From contig JAGCCO010000030.1 in assembly GCA_017651645.1 (NCBI GenBank), positions 1 through 56,932 on the forward strand: DNA of 56,932 bases, given 5' to 3'. Positions 44,393 to 53,677 of the stretch are shown in pieces (the first letter of the stretch is position 1; each line of letters begins with the position of its first letter). This stretch comes from Bacteroidales bacterium (GTDB taxonomy: Bacteria > Bacteroidota > Bacteroidia > Bacteroidales > F082). The translations under genes were made by a program, and so were the position numbers. Under the pieces are notes generated by a model. That model saw nothing but the letters and a program-made list of their open reading frames with translations, had not been told where the DNA came from and searched no databases.

Positions 44393-45679
44393 CTAGAGTC
44401 TCTCTTCGGTAAAATCAAATCTCGGCGTAATATAACCCGGCTCTTTGCCCATGAACGAACCGATAGCCACTTTGCGACTCGCCAATGAGAAAGAAATGAT
44501 GTCATTCTCCTCTGCAAGGGGAATTATATTATTCTCCCTCTTGAACGCTAAAAAATCCAAAGCAAAACTACCCCAATTCAGGAAGTTCGCAGGAATGATA
44601 CAGGTCTGCAAATACTCTCCAGCCTCATGATGACGGTCATAACAACGACCGGATCCACTGAACGAGAAAAGCTTCTCTCCTTGCTCGTTTTTCATGTGCA
44701 TAGTAATCCAGAAATTATCAACCGGACGAGAAAGGCGATATCTGATAACAATCTCCAATTCCTGGTCAGTGCGCATCGTATCCTCATAATCCCCTCTCCT
44801 ACGTCTAACACCGATCTCCAGTAACGAAAACTCTCCCTTGGCAATCTCGGGGACTTGCCAGGATTTATAATTATCCGTGGCATTGTCTCCACGAAGATAG
44901 TGCGTAACAACCGTATCAATATCCCCGTCATCAACGACCATTCCATTCTGCAGGATAATACCACGCTTACACAAGGCTTTGATGCTGGTCATGTTATGGC
45001 TCACGAACAACACGGTACGGCCCTCCCCCTTACTGACATCCTGCATCTTGCCGATGGCCTTTTTCTGGAACTCGGCATCACCCACGGCAAGAACCTCATC
45101 AACGATAAGGATTTCCGGATCCAAATGCGCGGCAACCGCAAATCCCAGACGGACTTTCATACCGGAAGAATAGCGCTTGACAGGGGTGTCGATATAACGC
45201 TCACATCCGGAGAAAGCGATGATTTCATCAAGCCGGCTGGCGATTTCGGCCTTGTTCATTCCTAAAATCGCACCGTTCATGAAGATGTTTTCACGGCCGG
45301 TCATTTCAGAATGGAAACCTGTCCCGACCTCCAGCAAGGCGCCAATACGGCCACGGGCACGGATGGTTCCGACAGTAGGACCTGTAACTTTCGAAAGAAG
45401 TTTGAGAAGTGTGCTTTTTCCAGCACCATTCTTCCCGATAATTCCGACGACGTCACCCTGCTCGACTTTAAAGTCAATATCGCGCAGTGCCCAAACATAT
45501 TCCTCATCCCCCGCTGCAGTTGAGCGGTCATTGACTGCACCTATCTGGAGGTATGGGTCTTCCTTTTTCAAGACGGCGGTCTGCCACCAGCGGTCAAGGT
45601 CGTGAGACAAAGTCCTCGTTGAAACAAGACCGAGTCGGTATTGCTTGCCAACGTGGTTAAATTCAATAGCAGTAGACAT
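44393..45679 (-). CDS. wzt: Polysaccharide ABC transporter ATPase with C-terminal glycan-binding-type domain
   Basis: The 428-residue protein has an ATPase domain (about residues 1-245) with Walker A GIIGKNGAGKST (about 80-90), signature YSSGMKVRLGF (about 170-180), Walker B ILIVDEVLAVGD (about 190-201) and SHNM with the switch histidine (about 228). The last 170 residues form a beta-rich domain of the Wzt C-terminal type, which reads the end group of O-antigen in species where it has been studied. The family exports capsule or O-antigen across the inner membrane together with a permease. No permease gene is next to it or elsewhere in this window, so the partner must lie outside or be unlinked. 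Confidence 0.93.
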   Translation of the reverse strand: MSTAIEFNHVGKQYRLGLVSTRTLSHDLDRWWQTAVLKKEDPYLQIGAVNDRSTAAGDEEYVWALRDIDFKVEQGDVVGIIGKNGAGKSTLLKLLSKVTGPTVGTIRARGRIGALLEVGTGFHSEMTGRENIFMNGAILGMNKAEIASRLDEIIAFSGCERYIDTPVKRYSSGMKVRLGFAVAAHLDPEILIVDEVLAVGDAEFQKKAIGKMQDVSKGEGRTVLFVSHNMTSIKALCKRGIILQNGMVVDDGDIDTVVTHYLRGDNATDNYKSWQVPEIAKGEFSLLEIGVRRRRGDYEDTMRTDQELEIVIRYRLSRPVDNFWITMHMKNEQGEKLFSFSGSGRCYDRHHEAGEYLQTCIIPANFLNWGSFALDFLAFKRENNIIPLAEENDIISFSLASRKVAIGSFMGKEPGYITPRFDFTEERL

Positions 45680-45697
45680 ATTTACAAATAATTATAA

Positions 45698-46546
45698 TTA
45701 CAATTCAACACTAGCCCTTCTCGGCTCAAAACAGCAACACGGCCTCAACGCGACGATCCGAACCCCGCTCGCCCGCTGAGGTCCCACCTTGGCAAATGTC
45801 GCCAACACGCTGGTCTGACCACCAAGTCCCAAAGCGCCAATTCCTGCTTCGTTCACTTTCTCCGTGATCGTCCGCTCAAAATCAGACTGAACATCATAGT
45901 TCCCTTTCGCCATCGCCTCCACCATCATCGAGGTAGCCTCATATTGAGACCGGCCGATACCGACCGCAAGCGTACAAGGGCTACAACCGAGTTTGGCCAC
46001 GGCCTCCTTGGCACGAGCCACAATCTCGTCAATCACGACATCCACGCTGTGCTTATGGAAAACCCGATGGGTTATTCCGCGGATAGCGGGGCCGCCGCCA
46101 AGCATCAGTACAGTAAGGCGAAGGACATCTTCATCCACGGGTTTGATCAGGATGGGAGCAGGCTTCAACGCCCCCGGATCTTCATCCAAACCGCCCGACT
46201 GATCCAGGCGGGCATAATCGTCTCCTTTGATGGCCATCGGACGACCTGGGAGTGTCCGAAGTCCCAGTTCCACACCTTCAAAAATCTGCTGCATCAATTC
46301 ACCGGAGACGGTCCGATTGGGGCCGACCTCCAGGAACAGATGGGGAATACCCGTATCATCACAAAGAGGGCTCCGGCGGTCTTCCGCAACCAATGCATTT
46401 TCCAGCACCTGCTTCATCACCCAGCAAGTATGCCCATTCGTCTCAGAGCCGATGGCGCGACGATAGGCTTCCTTCTGATCCTCACGGAAAGTGGAGCCTG
46501 CCCGGACCAGACAATCCGCAACTTTTTGAACGATTTCGCTAATCAT
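45698..46546 (-). CDS. Class I fumarase / L-tartrate dehydratase-type alpha subunit
   Basis: The 282-residue protein matches the alpha subunit of two-subunit [4Fe-4S] hydro-lyases. The cluster cysteines are in PLCDDTGIP near residue 75, GCSPCTL near residue 182 and LRPCCCFEPRRASVEL at the C terminus. I chose the ATG at 46546, because GGAGAG lies about nine bases upstream on the minus strand; the frame open to 46573 overlaps the beta gene more. Such enzymes hydrate or dehydrate fumarate/malate, tartrate or related acids. The gene sits with other carboxylic-acid enzymes in a glycan locus, so a non-housekeeping substrate is likely. Confidence 0.88.
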   Translation of the reverse strand: MISEIVQKVADCLVRAGSTFREDQKEAYRRAIGSETNGHTCWVMKQVLENALVAEDRRSPLCDDTGIPHLFLEVGPNRTVSGELMQQIFEGVELGLRTLPGRPMAIKGDDYARLDQSGGLDEDPGALKPAPILIKPVDEDVLRLTVLMLGGGPAIRGITHRVFHKHSVDVVIDEIVARAKEAVAKLGCSPCTLAVGIGRSQYEATSMMVEAMAKGNYDVQSDFERTITEKVNEAGIGALGLGGQTSVLATFAKVGPQRASGVRIVALRPCCCFEPRRASVEL

Positions 46547-47051
46547 AGATGCTCTCTCCATGGGCTGCGGCAATGATTGCCTGGTAATTCTCTACGCGAA
46601 TACGATGGAAAGCCTCCATCCCAAGTTCCGGGAATGCCACTACTTCCCTCTCCAAGGTCTGACTCTCAAGCAGTGCGGTCACCGGAGGAATTACGGCAAA
46701 TACCGCATTGTTTTCCTTCAATGCCTGGACAGTGGCCGGAGAAATTGCTCCCTTCCCCAAATGTATCTTCACCCCTGCCTTTGACAGCGGTGCAAAACTG
46801 CTCTCTATCTCCAGTTTATTGCTGGAAGTCGGACCAACACCGGCTGGGGATACGGCCGTATGGAAGATGACCGAACCTTGAAGGTCGATACCGAGTTCGG
46901 GAAGAGTTCCCTCCGCTGCAGCCCTGACAATTTTAGGAAGAACCGCATCGCGGCCGGTATAGATTTCTCCGGAAATTGAGATGACATCACCTACACGGAG
47001 AGTCGCTATCAGCTCCTCCGGACAGGGTGTTTCAATCACGATGTGATTCAT
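46539..47051 (-). CDS. Class I fumarase / L-tartrate dehydratase-type beta subunit
   Basis: The 170-residue protein matches the C-terminal (beta) half of class I fumarases: VGDVISISGEIYTGRDAVL, VSPAGVGPTSSNKLE near residue 80 and IHLGKGAISPAT near residue 100. The usual arginine-aspartate pair of the GRDAAH motif is present but the following histidine is leucine. The alpha gene overlaps it by eight bases and the MmgE/PrpD gene shares one base with its start, so the three are co-expressed. The substrate may differ from fumarate, given the motif change; that is inference. Confidence 0.88.
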   Translation of the reverse strand: MNHIVIETPCPEELIATLRVGDVISISGEIYTGRDAVLPKIVRAAAEGTLPELGIDLQGSVIFHTAVSPAGVGPTSSNKLEIESSFAPLSKAGVKIHLGKGAISPATVQALKENNAVFAVIPPVTALLESQTLEREVVAFPELGMEAFHRIRVENYQAIIAAAHGESIYD

Positions 47052-48295
47052 TATCGGTTCTTTTCAATAATCTCTGATTCTGTAATGGGATTCTCAGGAT
47101 CTCCCTTGGGGTACTCTATACAAGTCGAAAATGAGTTATCTGTCGTAACAATCGTAACTCGGGCTGCTCGTTTTCCGGGAAGCCAAGAGGAAATCTCCGG
47201 ATTCTCGACAATACGAACCAGACCCATCAGACGATGAATCTCTTCATCCGCCAGATTTGTTTCATTATAATCTCCCAGTCCAGCATCCCCTGTCTTCAAT
47301 GCAAGGGCGACGCTGAACGGGATGCTCATTTTCGCGGATTGGATACCTTTGATTTCCGTATGGTCATGCCCTTTAATCGCCATGCCGTAAGTCTCAATGA
47401 GAATGCTGGATATGGAAGCAGGATCAATGTTGTATCTATCTCTCAAGGTAATGGCTGCCTCGATGGCAGAATGAGCATGCCGGCAGGCCGCATACATTTT
47501 ACGGTAAACCGTCTCAATTTGAAGATATTTCTCCTTGAATTCAGTTAGATACTGAATCCGAGGATTCTCCGTCAATACCGAGAGAAAGCCACGCTTTCCG
47601 CTGATGGCATCATCCGGTCCTTTGAATCCGGCCAAAGCACAATAAGCAGCAGCGATACCTCCGACAGCCGCATTTGCGAGGTTATAGGGCTTCAACTCAG
47701 ATTCATCTTCCTGCATTTCAAGCAGTCCGGAAGCGCTGGCCGTTGCGGCAGAGACTGCCACTTTCATCTGCTCACGAGTGAACTTCATGGCCGCTGCTAT
47801 AGCGACAGCTACACCGATCGTCCCACAGGTTCCCGAAGTATGATACCCCCTCAGTTTATGAGCAGGATTGACTGCTATGGCAAGTCTGATTGCGGCCTCA
47901 TAACCTACGACAATTCCTCTCAGAACGGCATCATCTGATAGCCCCTCAACCTCAGAAACCGGAAGAAGAGCAGAAATAATCGACGCCCCCAAATGAATCT
48001 GGCCGGCTCGATGGCCATCATCCAGTTCGGCCATATGGGCACTCATCGCATTGAGAAAAGCCGCATTGTGAAGCGTCGTCTTCTCCTGGAATCCAAAGAC
48101 ACTTACGTTCCCACCCTGTTTCAAGACACGGTCCAAGAAAGCATTGCCTTGCTTCCTAAGTATCTTTGCTCCGGCAGCAGTAACTCCCTTGTAATCAAGC
48201 AGACATAGCCGGGCCTGTTCAACCGCTACCGCCCGAAGGTCAGAAACGGATAATCCATAGAGATAATCGACAAATATGTCCGTGATATTCATCAA
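47051..48295 (-). CDS. MmgE/PrpD family protein (2-methylcitrate dehydratase-like)
   Basis: The 414-residue protein is the usual length of the MmgE/PrpD family, which includes 2-methylcitrate dehydratase, cis-aconitate decarboxylase and iminodisuccinate epimerase. Landmarks are AELDDGHRAGQIHLGASIISAL near residue 88, GYEAAIRLAIAVNPAHKLRGYHTSGTCGT near residue 130 and KMYAACRHAHSAIEAA near residue 265. Its start overlaps the hydroxyacid dehydrogenase stop (ATGA), and its stop shares a base with the fumarase beta start. Dehydration, decarboxylation or epimerisation of a tricarboxylic or dicarboxylic acid is possible. The choice cannot be made from sequence. Confidence 0.88.
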   Translation of the reverse strand: MMNITDIFVDYLYGLSVSDLRAVAVEQARLCLLDYKGVTAAGAKILRKQGNAFLDRVLKQGGNVSVFGFQEKTTLHNAAFLNAMSAHMAELDDGHRAGQIHLGASIISALLPVSEVEGLSDDAVLRGIVVGYEAAIRLAIAVNPAHKLRGYHTSGTCGTIGVAVAIAAAMKFTREQMKVAVSAATASASGLLEMQEDESELKPYNLANAAVGGIAAAYCALAGFKGPDDAISGKRGFLSVLTENPRIQYLTEFKEKYLQIETVYRKMYAACRHAHSAIEAAITLRDRYNIDPASISSILIETYGMAIKGHDHTEIKGIQSAKMSIPFSVALALKTGDAGLGDYNETNLADEEIHRLMGLVRIVENPEISSWLPGKRAARVTIVTTDNSFSTCIEYPKGDPENPITESEIIEKNR

Positions 48296-49266
48296 TACTT
48301 CAATCTTTTCCCCTCGATCCGCTCCAACTGACCGGATTCAAAGGCAGCGATATTGTCCATCGCCCCTTTCATCATGGTGTGGAATGCTTCATACGAAAGC
48401 CCGCCTATATGGGGCGTCAGAATGACATTATCCAGCTCCAACAACCTGTTATCCCCCTTAAGCGGCTCTTCATAATGCGTATCAAGTCCAGCGGAAAGAA
48501 CCCGACCTGATAGAATAGCGTCGTAAAGGTCATCCGGATTAATCAGTTTCCCTCGGGCAGTGTTAATCACAACTGCGCCAGGTTTCATCAACGACAAAGT
48601 ACAGATATTGAGCATCTCAACATTGTCCGGAGTAAGCGGGCAGTGAAAACTTAGGATATCGACGTTGGGAAGCATCTCCTTGAATGATGGGAAATAAGTC
48701 AATCGCAGTTCCTTCTCGACCGTCTCCAGCTGACGGAAGACATCCGTATACAAGACAATAGCGCCGAACGCATTCAACAGGCGGGCAACCATTCTTCCGA
48801 TATTTCCCATCCCGACAAGCCCGACAGTCTTTCCATGCAGTTCCCGAGTCTGGAGACCAGAATCCTGTTTGGCCCACACTCCGGAATGAGTTTGCTTGTT
48901 GATTCGAGGCAACTGCTTCAAACAAGCAAGAATCAACGTGAGGGTATGTTCTGCGACGCTTTGGGCGTTAACACCGGCATTCACATAGACTGGAATCCCC
49001 CGCTGTTTAATCGCAGCCAAATCCAACATCTCGGTCCCCACTCCTGTCCTTTGGATCATCTTGAGATGGGGGGCGGCATCCAACACCTCGGCATCAATTG
49101 ACAACCTTCCGCTCACCAAGAAGTAATCCGCGTCAGCAGCCTGACGAATCAAGCACTCCCTGTTGAGAGAATCTAATGTCTCGACAGAAAAGCCATCGGG
49201 AACAACCGAGCGGAGGATGTCCCAAGGAAGCCCGGAATAGGAAGCCGTATGCAGAATCTTTCTCAT
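48292..49266 (-). CDS. D-2-hydroxyacid dehydrogenase (phosphoglycerate dehydrogenase-like)
   Basis: The 324-residue protein starts at the ATG at 49266, which overlaps the TGA of the acyltransferase gene as ATGA; the longer frame from 49359 is not needed. The NAD loop GLVGMGNIGRMVARLL is near residue 145. The catalytic Arg (INTARGKLI), Glu (DTHYEEP) and His (LTPHIGG) are all present. Enzymes of this family oxidise or reduce D-2-hydroxy acids and 2-keto acids. The protein has no ACT or regulatory domain like SerA. It precedes MmgE/PrpD and fumarase genes, so it probably acts on the same acid series. Confidence 0.92.
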   Translation of the reverse strand: MRKILHTASYSGLPWDILRSVVPDGFSVETLDSLNRECLIRQAADADYFLVSGRLSIDAEVLDAAPHLKMIQRTGVGTEMLDLAAIKQRGIPVYVNAGVNAQSVAEHTLTLILACLKQLPRINKQTHSGVWAKQDSGLQTRELHGKTVGLVGMGNIGRMVARLLNAFGAIVLYTDVFRQLETVEKELRLTYFPSFKEMLPNVDILSFHCPLTPDNVEMLNICTLSLMKPGAVVINTARGKLINPDDLYDAILSGRVLSAGLDTHYEEPLKGDNRLLELDNVILTPHIGGLSYEAFHTMMKGAMDNIAAFESGQLERIEGKRLKY

Positions 49267-50237
49267 GAGGCCAGTTTCATCTTGTCCTGATGAAGGAGAG
49301 CATAACAAATGCTGGATAGTATCAGAGTAATGATGACAGTAACGATCGGCCTGAACCATTGAACCAATACAACAGTATCAACAGCCCAATGATGGTAGAT
49401 TTTATCCATCGACAGGAAGACAAAAGGGTGTAGGATATAAATCCACATCGAGTAACGTTTCCCGATTTCTTGTATGACGCCACGATGCCTGTCAGGATAC
49501 TTTACTGCATAAATGAATAAAGCAAATACTTGAGGAAAAGTCATAATGTTCACCCCGAAGTCACGCCCCATTATCTTTCGTTCTACCAAACATAACAAGG
49601 TCGAGACAAGAATAATCAGGATTAGCATCTTATCTGAGACCTTGATCTTATCTTGATTCGCATGAATCCAATGACCAGCGAAGAAGAAAGGCAAACCCTC
49701 AATCAACCAGTTCCGATAATACATATTCTGAACCTTGATTCCACAAAGGTGTGCCCCTTGGGCCATACAGATATATACGATTACCAGGACGGCAGATATG
49801 AGATAAAACCACTTTATCTTATCGGCTTTCCATATAATTCCAAAGGCGAAATAATCGTAGAGAAGTGCAAAGAGAAACCATAACTGGCCTACAATGATGA
49901 ACGGCTGATTGAAAACGCCAAATGCCAATATCTCATTCCTTGTGACCACATAGGTACCTTTCAAAACAAATGCGAACAACACATAAAACAAAGACGCCCA
50001 AAACACAATTCTTGTAATATGCATTGTCTTTCGTCGAATGATCGAACTATCGTATTCACCCGGATAGAAACAGAAATACCCCGATACCATAAAGAAGAAG
50101 GGAACCGAGAAGCGGCTGATCGCTTGTACGATAATGCCCGCCTTCCCGGGGAACTCACAATGCATGAACACGACGCAAATGCATGCTAGCCCCTTCACGA
50201 AATCCAAACAAGGATTGTATTCTTTAACGGTTCCCAT
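49263..50237 (-). CDS. Acyltransferase 3 family membrane protein (OafA/WecH-like)
   Basis: The 324-residue protein has about ten hydrophobic segments. It starts NPCLDFVKGLACICVVFMHC, where the motif FVKGLACICVVxxH places the conserved arginine-like and histidine residues of the family near the N terminus, and FFFMVSGYFCFY follows. Family members O-acetylate or succinylate polysaccharide intermediates. Its start overlaps the ATP-grasp stop by 14 bases and its stop overlaps the dehydrogenase start by four. No C-terminal SGNH domain is present. Confidence 0.9.
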   Translation of the reverse strand: MGTVKEYNPCLDFVKGLACICVVFMHCEFPGKAGIIVQAISRFSVPFFFMVSGYFCFYPGEYDSSIIRRKTMHITRIVFWASLFYVLFAFVLKGTYVVTRNEILAFGVFNQPFIIVGQLWFLFALLYDYFAFGIIWKADKIKWFYLISAVLVIVYICMAQGAHLCGIKVQNMYYRNWLIEGLPFFFAGHWIHANQDKIKVSDKMLILIILVSTLLCLVERKIMGRDFGVNIMTFPQVFALFIYAVKYPDRHRGVIQEIGKRYSMWIYILHPFVFLSMDKIYHHWAVDTVVLVQWFRPIVTVIITLILSSICYALLHQDKMKLAS

Positions 50238-51303
50238 TCAGGAAGGAAACGAACTCGTTCTTAAACCCTTTCTTAAGCGATGTCTGCTGCAAGATCCAAT
50301 CGCCCCAGTTACCTTCAACAAGACACCATCCTTTCTCCGAGAGAGCAAAATCAAAGGCAACATAAATCTGATCGTCCGGCAACGCAAGATGCGCTTTTTT
50401 GACCAACTCTATCAATTCCGACCATTGAGGAACCCGGAAACCGCGAAATGCCACTTTCGAGTCAGGATGTGCTACAAAAACATTTCCTTTCTCGTCATAG
50501 GCGTCAGAAATAATCTCGCCCGTATCCCGGGCTATCGAAACAAACACGCCACCCTGGCCGGCATTATCGACAATGCTCCCTGCTCTTCCAAACCGCATGC
50601 AAGGGTAAACACATTCCACGACTCCATTCCTTTTGAACGAAGGGAAACGAACGGTATTGATTGATGACGGATTGAATTCTGAAATCTCCGGAGCCTGTTT
50701 AATCACTTCCTCAATGATCCACTCTCCCAAACCGACCAACTCGTCAAAGATTTTGCCTGCCTGTTCATCATCACTGACTGCATATGTCCTGGCTCCATTC
50801 CCACAATTCCCTCTGTTCAGTTTGACGAAGACCTGATTATGTTTCTGACAAAAAGACAAAAAAGGCTGACGATCTTCCGGGCCCTTAATATATGTAACAT
50901 CCCTATTGAAGAAATCTTTCATATAGGAATAGAACACATATTTATCCTTCAACACATTTAGTTTTTCTCGCCAGTTTGAGCCATACAAAGAGATCATCAG
51001 TTGATCCTTCATCCTCTGGGAAATATACTGATCCCGCTCCCTCCTCTTGCTGTTCTCAAACCCGTATAACACAAACTCGTCCGGACGGAATCCCCCTTCC
51101 AGGAAAGCATATCTAGCCTTTTCGTAAATCTTGAGTCTGCTGAAATAGGGACGTTGGGCTATCTCAGGACACCTGCTCCAAAAGTATTGATACGATCGCC
51201 CATTATAAACCCGCTGAGAATCATCAAAATGCTTCCTCTGCTCCAGGAGAGAGAAAAAATCCGATATCCTTCTTCTCAGCGAATATGTAACGTTGCTGCT
51301 CAT
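50224..51303 (-). CDS. Sugar-transfer-associated ATP-grasp protein (intact paralogue of the broken gene)
   Basis: The 359-residue protein carries VKLNRGNCGNGARTYAV (lid near residue 150), FNPSSINTVRFPSFKR, GGVFVSIARDTGE and a metal site YVAFDFALSEKGWCLVEGNWGD-like segment with both ligands. Its N-terminal 95 residues (VYNGRSYQYFW, FRPDEFVLYGFEN) are matched by the small frame at 16779-17072, and the rest by 15984-16721, so it is the intact homologue of that broken gene. It starts by ATGA overlap with the C-C lyase gene and ends inside the acyltransferase start. An amide- or ester-forming step on a sugar is the likely role. Confidence 0.9.
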   Translation of the reverse strand: MSSNVTYSLRRRISDFFSLLEQRKHFDDSQRVYNGRSYQYFWSRCPEIAQRPYFSRLKIYEKARYAFLEGGFRPDEFVLYGFENSKRRERDQYISQRMKDQLMISLYGSNWREKLNVLKDKYVFYSYMKDFFNRDVTYIKGPEDRQPFLSFCQKHNQVFVKLNRGNCGNGARTYAVSDDEQAGKIFDELVGLGEWIIEEVIKQAPEISEFNPSSINTVRFPSFKRNGVVECVYPCMRFGRAGSIVDNAGQGGVFVSIARDTGEIISDAYDEKGNVFVAHPDSKVAFRGFRVPQWSELIELVKKAHLALPDDQIYVAFDFALSEKGWCLVEGNWGDWILQQTSLKKGFKNEFVSFLNGNR

Positions 51304-52436
51304 TCTCCGAATAAGATGAAATAATCGGCCTCACTATTGATGACCCCGTATGCCTCTGACCGACGCAAAATCCTTTCAGCCCATGCCTTGTGCGGGCCAA
51401 CCTCATTCATTCCCTTCGTTCCCTTCACGACTCCTCCGGAAGTATGCATTATCTGATACGCGTCGTCATACTCGTCCTTCGTAACGGCCAACATTCCGTT
51501 GATGTAGTTCAGATGCGAAGGATGGATGCAGGTCTTGCCCATGAAACCATTCGCCTGGTCAAGCACCAGTTCTCTCATCAATCCGTCAACGGCGTCATTG
51601 ACAATGGCCTTCCGCTTCAAGAGCGTCTGTTGAAGATCAACCTTGGGGAGTTCAGCCATTGTCTTCATGCTCTTGTTCGCCTTGAAGTATTCCCAGACCG
51701 GGCCTGACACGGTATAGTCGTTATCGCGGGTGAACACGTTAAGAATATCCATCAGACAATTACTTACCGTCAGGATATCGTAGATGGTATAGTTGATTCC
51801 ACGACGTACGCCGAAGCAGGACGAGAAATCAGTGCCTCCAACGCGAATATTCAGGACAAGATCCTTACACTTATCCAGCACTGACTTGATGGCGATAAGC
51901 TCATCCAGACGCGATTCCTTGTACGCAACACGGCGGTCTTCGATAATCGGCATGCCATAGATTACTTCTCCGAACTGATCATTCAGTTCTTTCAGGTGGC
52001 ACATATAGCCTTCTGCCGTCACGCTGTTGAACTTGGGGAAGTTGATGCCGGTGATAAACTTGATGTGTTCCGGTTTCAGCATGGAACTGAAGTGGTGGAA
52101 CTGCTCAAGATTACGGACACGGAAGAAAATCAAGGGAATATCCTTGTAGTCCAATGCACCCTCGTTGACAAGCCTGTCCAACTCATCCAGCAGATGAATC
52201 GAATTCAGTTCCGCGGCGGGGACATCCTGTTCTGGACAGGCATCCTCGAAGCACATCACCATGGACGTAAGCCCCGGATAACTCTTGTCAACAATCTTTT
52301 GGACGAAATCCTTCGTTCCGGGCATATACATCGTGGCGCCCAGACAATACTGAAGCAACGTGCGGTCCGTGTATTTGTCGAAGTTCACGGGGTCCTTCAC
52401 GAAGGCGAAATGAGGATTATATTGGTGATGCTTCAT
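51300..52436 (-). CDS. HpcH/HpaI-type C-C bond lyase (citrate lyase beta-like)
   Basis: The 378-residue protein fits the TIM-barrel C-C bond lyase family related to CitE, including those of ter-type operons. Visible are CFEDACPEQDVPAAE near residue 65, with the acidic metal ligands, NIRVGGTDFSSCFGVRRG near residue 200 and GFMGKTCIHPSHLNYING near residue 320, a strong family signature. The ATG at 52436 is five bases from the upstream stop; a TTG at 52445 would give a TTGA overlap. It cleaves or joins a 2-keto or acyl-CoA acid and a short aldehyde or acid. Next to an MmgE/PrpD and fumarase gene set it may supply a new carbon skeleton. The substrate is unknown. Confidence 0.85.
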   Translation of the reverse strand: MKHHQYNPHFAFVKDPVNFDKYTDRTLLQYCLGATMYMPGTKDFVQKIVDKSYPGLTSMVMCFEDACPEQDVPAAELNSIHLLDELDRLVNEGALDYKDIPLIFFRVRNLEQFHHFSSMLKPEHIKFITGINFPKFNSVTAEGYMCHLKELNDQFGEVIYGMPIIEDRRVAYKESRLDELIAIKSVLDKCKDLVLNIRVGGTDFSSCFGVRRGINYTIYDILTVSNCLMDILNVFTRDNDYTVSGPVWEYFKANKSMKTMAELPKVDLQQTLLKRKAIVNDAVDGLMRELVLDQANGFMGKTCIHPSHLNYINGMLAVTKDEYDDAYQIMHTSGGVVKGTKGMNEVGPHKAWAERILRRSEAYGVINSEADYFILFGE

Positions 52437-52441
52437 TTCTC

Positions 52442-53677
52442 TCAATCAAGTTCATAAATATCCTTCCGCATGATGGACTTTCCCTGCTCATCCAAGACAT
52501 CCATCTTTTGAAGGATGTGTTTCATCTTTTCGTCCACTTCCCGATAAGAACCGGCTCGAACGGTGAAAGAGACAATCCGCTCACTCGATGACATATCTCC
52601 GGAGCACATCATGCCTGTAGGTTTATTGGCATACAAAGTATCAATGCTCCCGTCGGCTTTCAGTTCATCGCATCCGACCAAAGCTGAAAAGACCCCTTTA
52701 CGAGGGAAAACATGATAAGTCGCATAAACAGGGAGCGAGGGTTGCTGTATCCTCAACTCCGGCTTCATACCAAGGAAGGCATCCGCCGAAGTCGTTATGA
52801 TATCCACCCCGGTCATATCCTGGACGATCCGGAAACTCAGATTGCCTCCAAACCGAATCCCAAACTCGATGACGGACACATCGCTGTCCGTCACGATCGC
52901 CTGAATGTATAAAGGTCCATTTTCGATGCCTAAAGCAGTCGCAATCCGATTGCTGATGACATGACAACGCCGCTTCATTTCATCGGATATCCGAGCGGGA
53001 ATCAATGAGCCGTAAGAGAGTGTCAGGACATCGGCAGTGTATTTTCTTTTCTCCTTGATATCCAGGACGACGGCCTCTCCGTCGGCTACGAAACAATCTA
53101 TCTGGATTTCGGGTCCCTGAACGAATTCCTCCACGATGGCCTGCTGATTGCGGCTCAAAGACAAGGCCTTCTCCACAGCATCCCTCAATTCCTGGGAGTT
53201 TCCCACTTTCGTGATGCCGATCGAGCCTGAAGCATCCGACGGTTTTACGACCAAAGGATACCGAAGCCCCTCGTCCTGAATATCATCGACGGAAAGCACC
53301 ATCCGGAAATCCGAGGTGGGAACACCTATCGATTTCAGCCATGCCTTCATCTTGTTCTTGTTCGTGACAACCAGAGAGGTATCATAACTGTAGGGATGGC
53401 CAATTCCCAATCTTTCCGCGACATAAGCGCCCACCGGTATCGCCCTGTCGGTACACAAATCCATGATGTACCGGGCATTCTCCTTCCGGCAGATTTGTTC
53501 CACTACGGCCACATCCAACGTGCTCTCCTGATAGTGGATATCAACATGGTCCTTGGCGAAAGGATGAGGGAGATAGTCAATCAGGACCGTTCGGTATCCT
53601 TTTTGCCTGAGATAATCAGCCAATACCGCATGAGGCCTGACACCTCCCAAAATCACGACCGTGTTCAGCCCTTGCAT
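52442..53677 (-). CDS. ATP-grasp ligase-like protein with altered metal-site residue
   Basis: The 411-residue protein starts NTVVILGGVRPHAVLADYL, with a lid at VVKPSDASGSIGITK near residue 145 and VEEFVQGPEIQID. In the metal site the first acid is Gln (YIQAIVTDSD) and EFGIRFGG keeps E and R but lacks Asn. It is therefore close to the protein at 17339 in having a weakened site. It overlaps the PLP-enzyme gene by 13 bases and is followed directly by the C-C lyase. It may still be active with a different metal geometry. I cannot tell its substrate. Confidence 0.83.
   Translation of the reverse strand: MQGLNTVVILGGVRPHAVLADYLRQKGYRTVLIDYLPHPFAKDHVDIHYQESTLDVAVVEQICRKENARYIMDLCTDRAIPVGAYVAERLGIGHPYSYDTSLVVTNKNKMKAWLKSIGVPTSDFRMVLSVDDIQDEGLRYPLVVKPSDASGSIGITKVGNSQELRDAVEKALSLSRNQQAIVEEFVQGPEIQIDCFVADGEAVVLDIKEKRKYTADVLTLSYGSLIPARISDEMKRRCHVISNRIATALGIENGPLYIQAIVTDSDVSVIEFGIRFGGNLSFRIVQDMTGVDIITTSADAFLGMKPELRIQQPSLPVYATYHVFPRKGVFSALVGCDELKADGSIDTLYANKPTGMMCSGDMSSSERIVSFTVRAGSYREVDEKMKHILQKMDVLDEQGKSIMRKDIYELD

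Noticed and set aside
51300..53677. A ter-type (tellurite resistance) biosynthetic operon, because C-C lyase and ATP-grasp occur together there
   Set aside because: The phosphoribosyltransferase, HAD and TerD-like genes that define such operons are absent.
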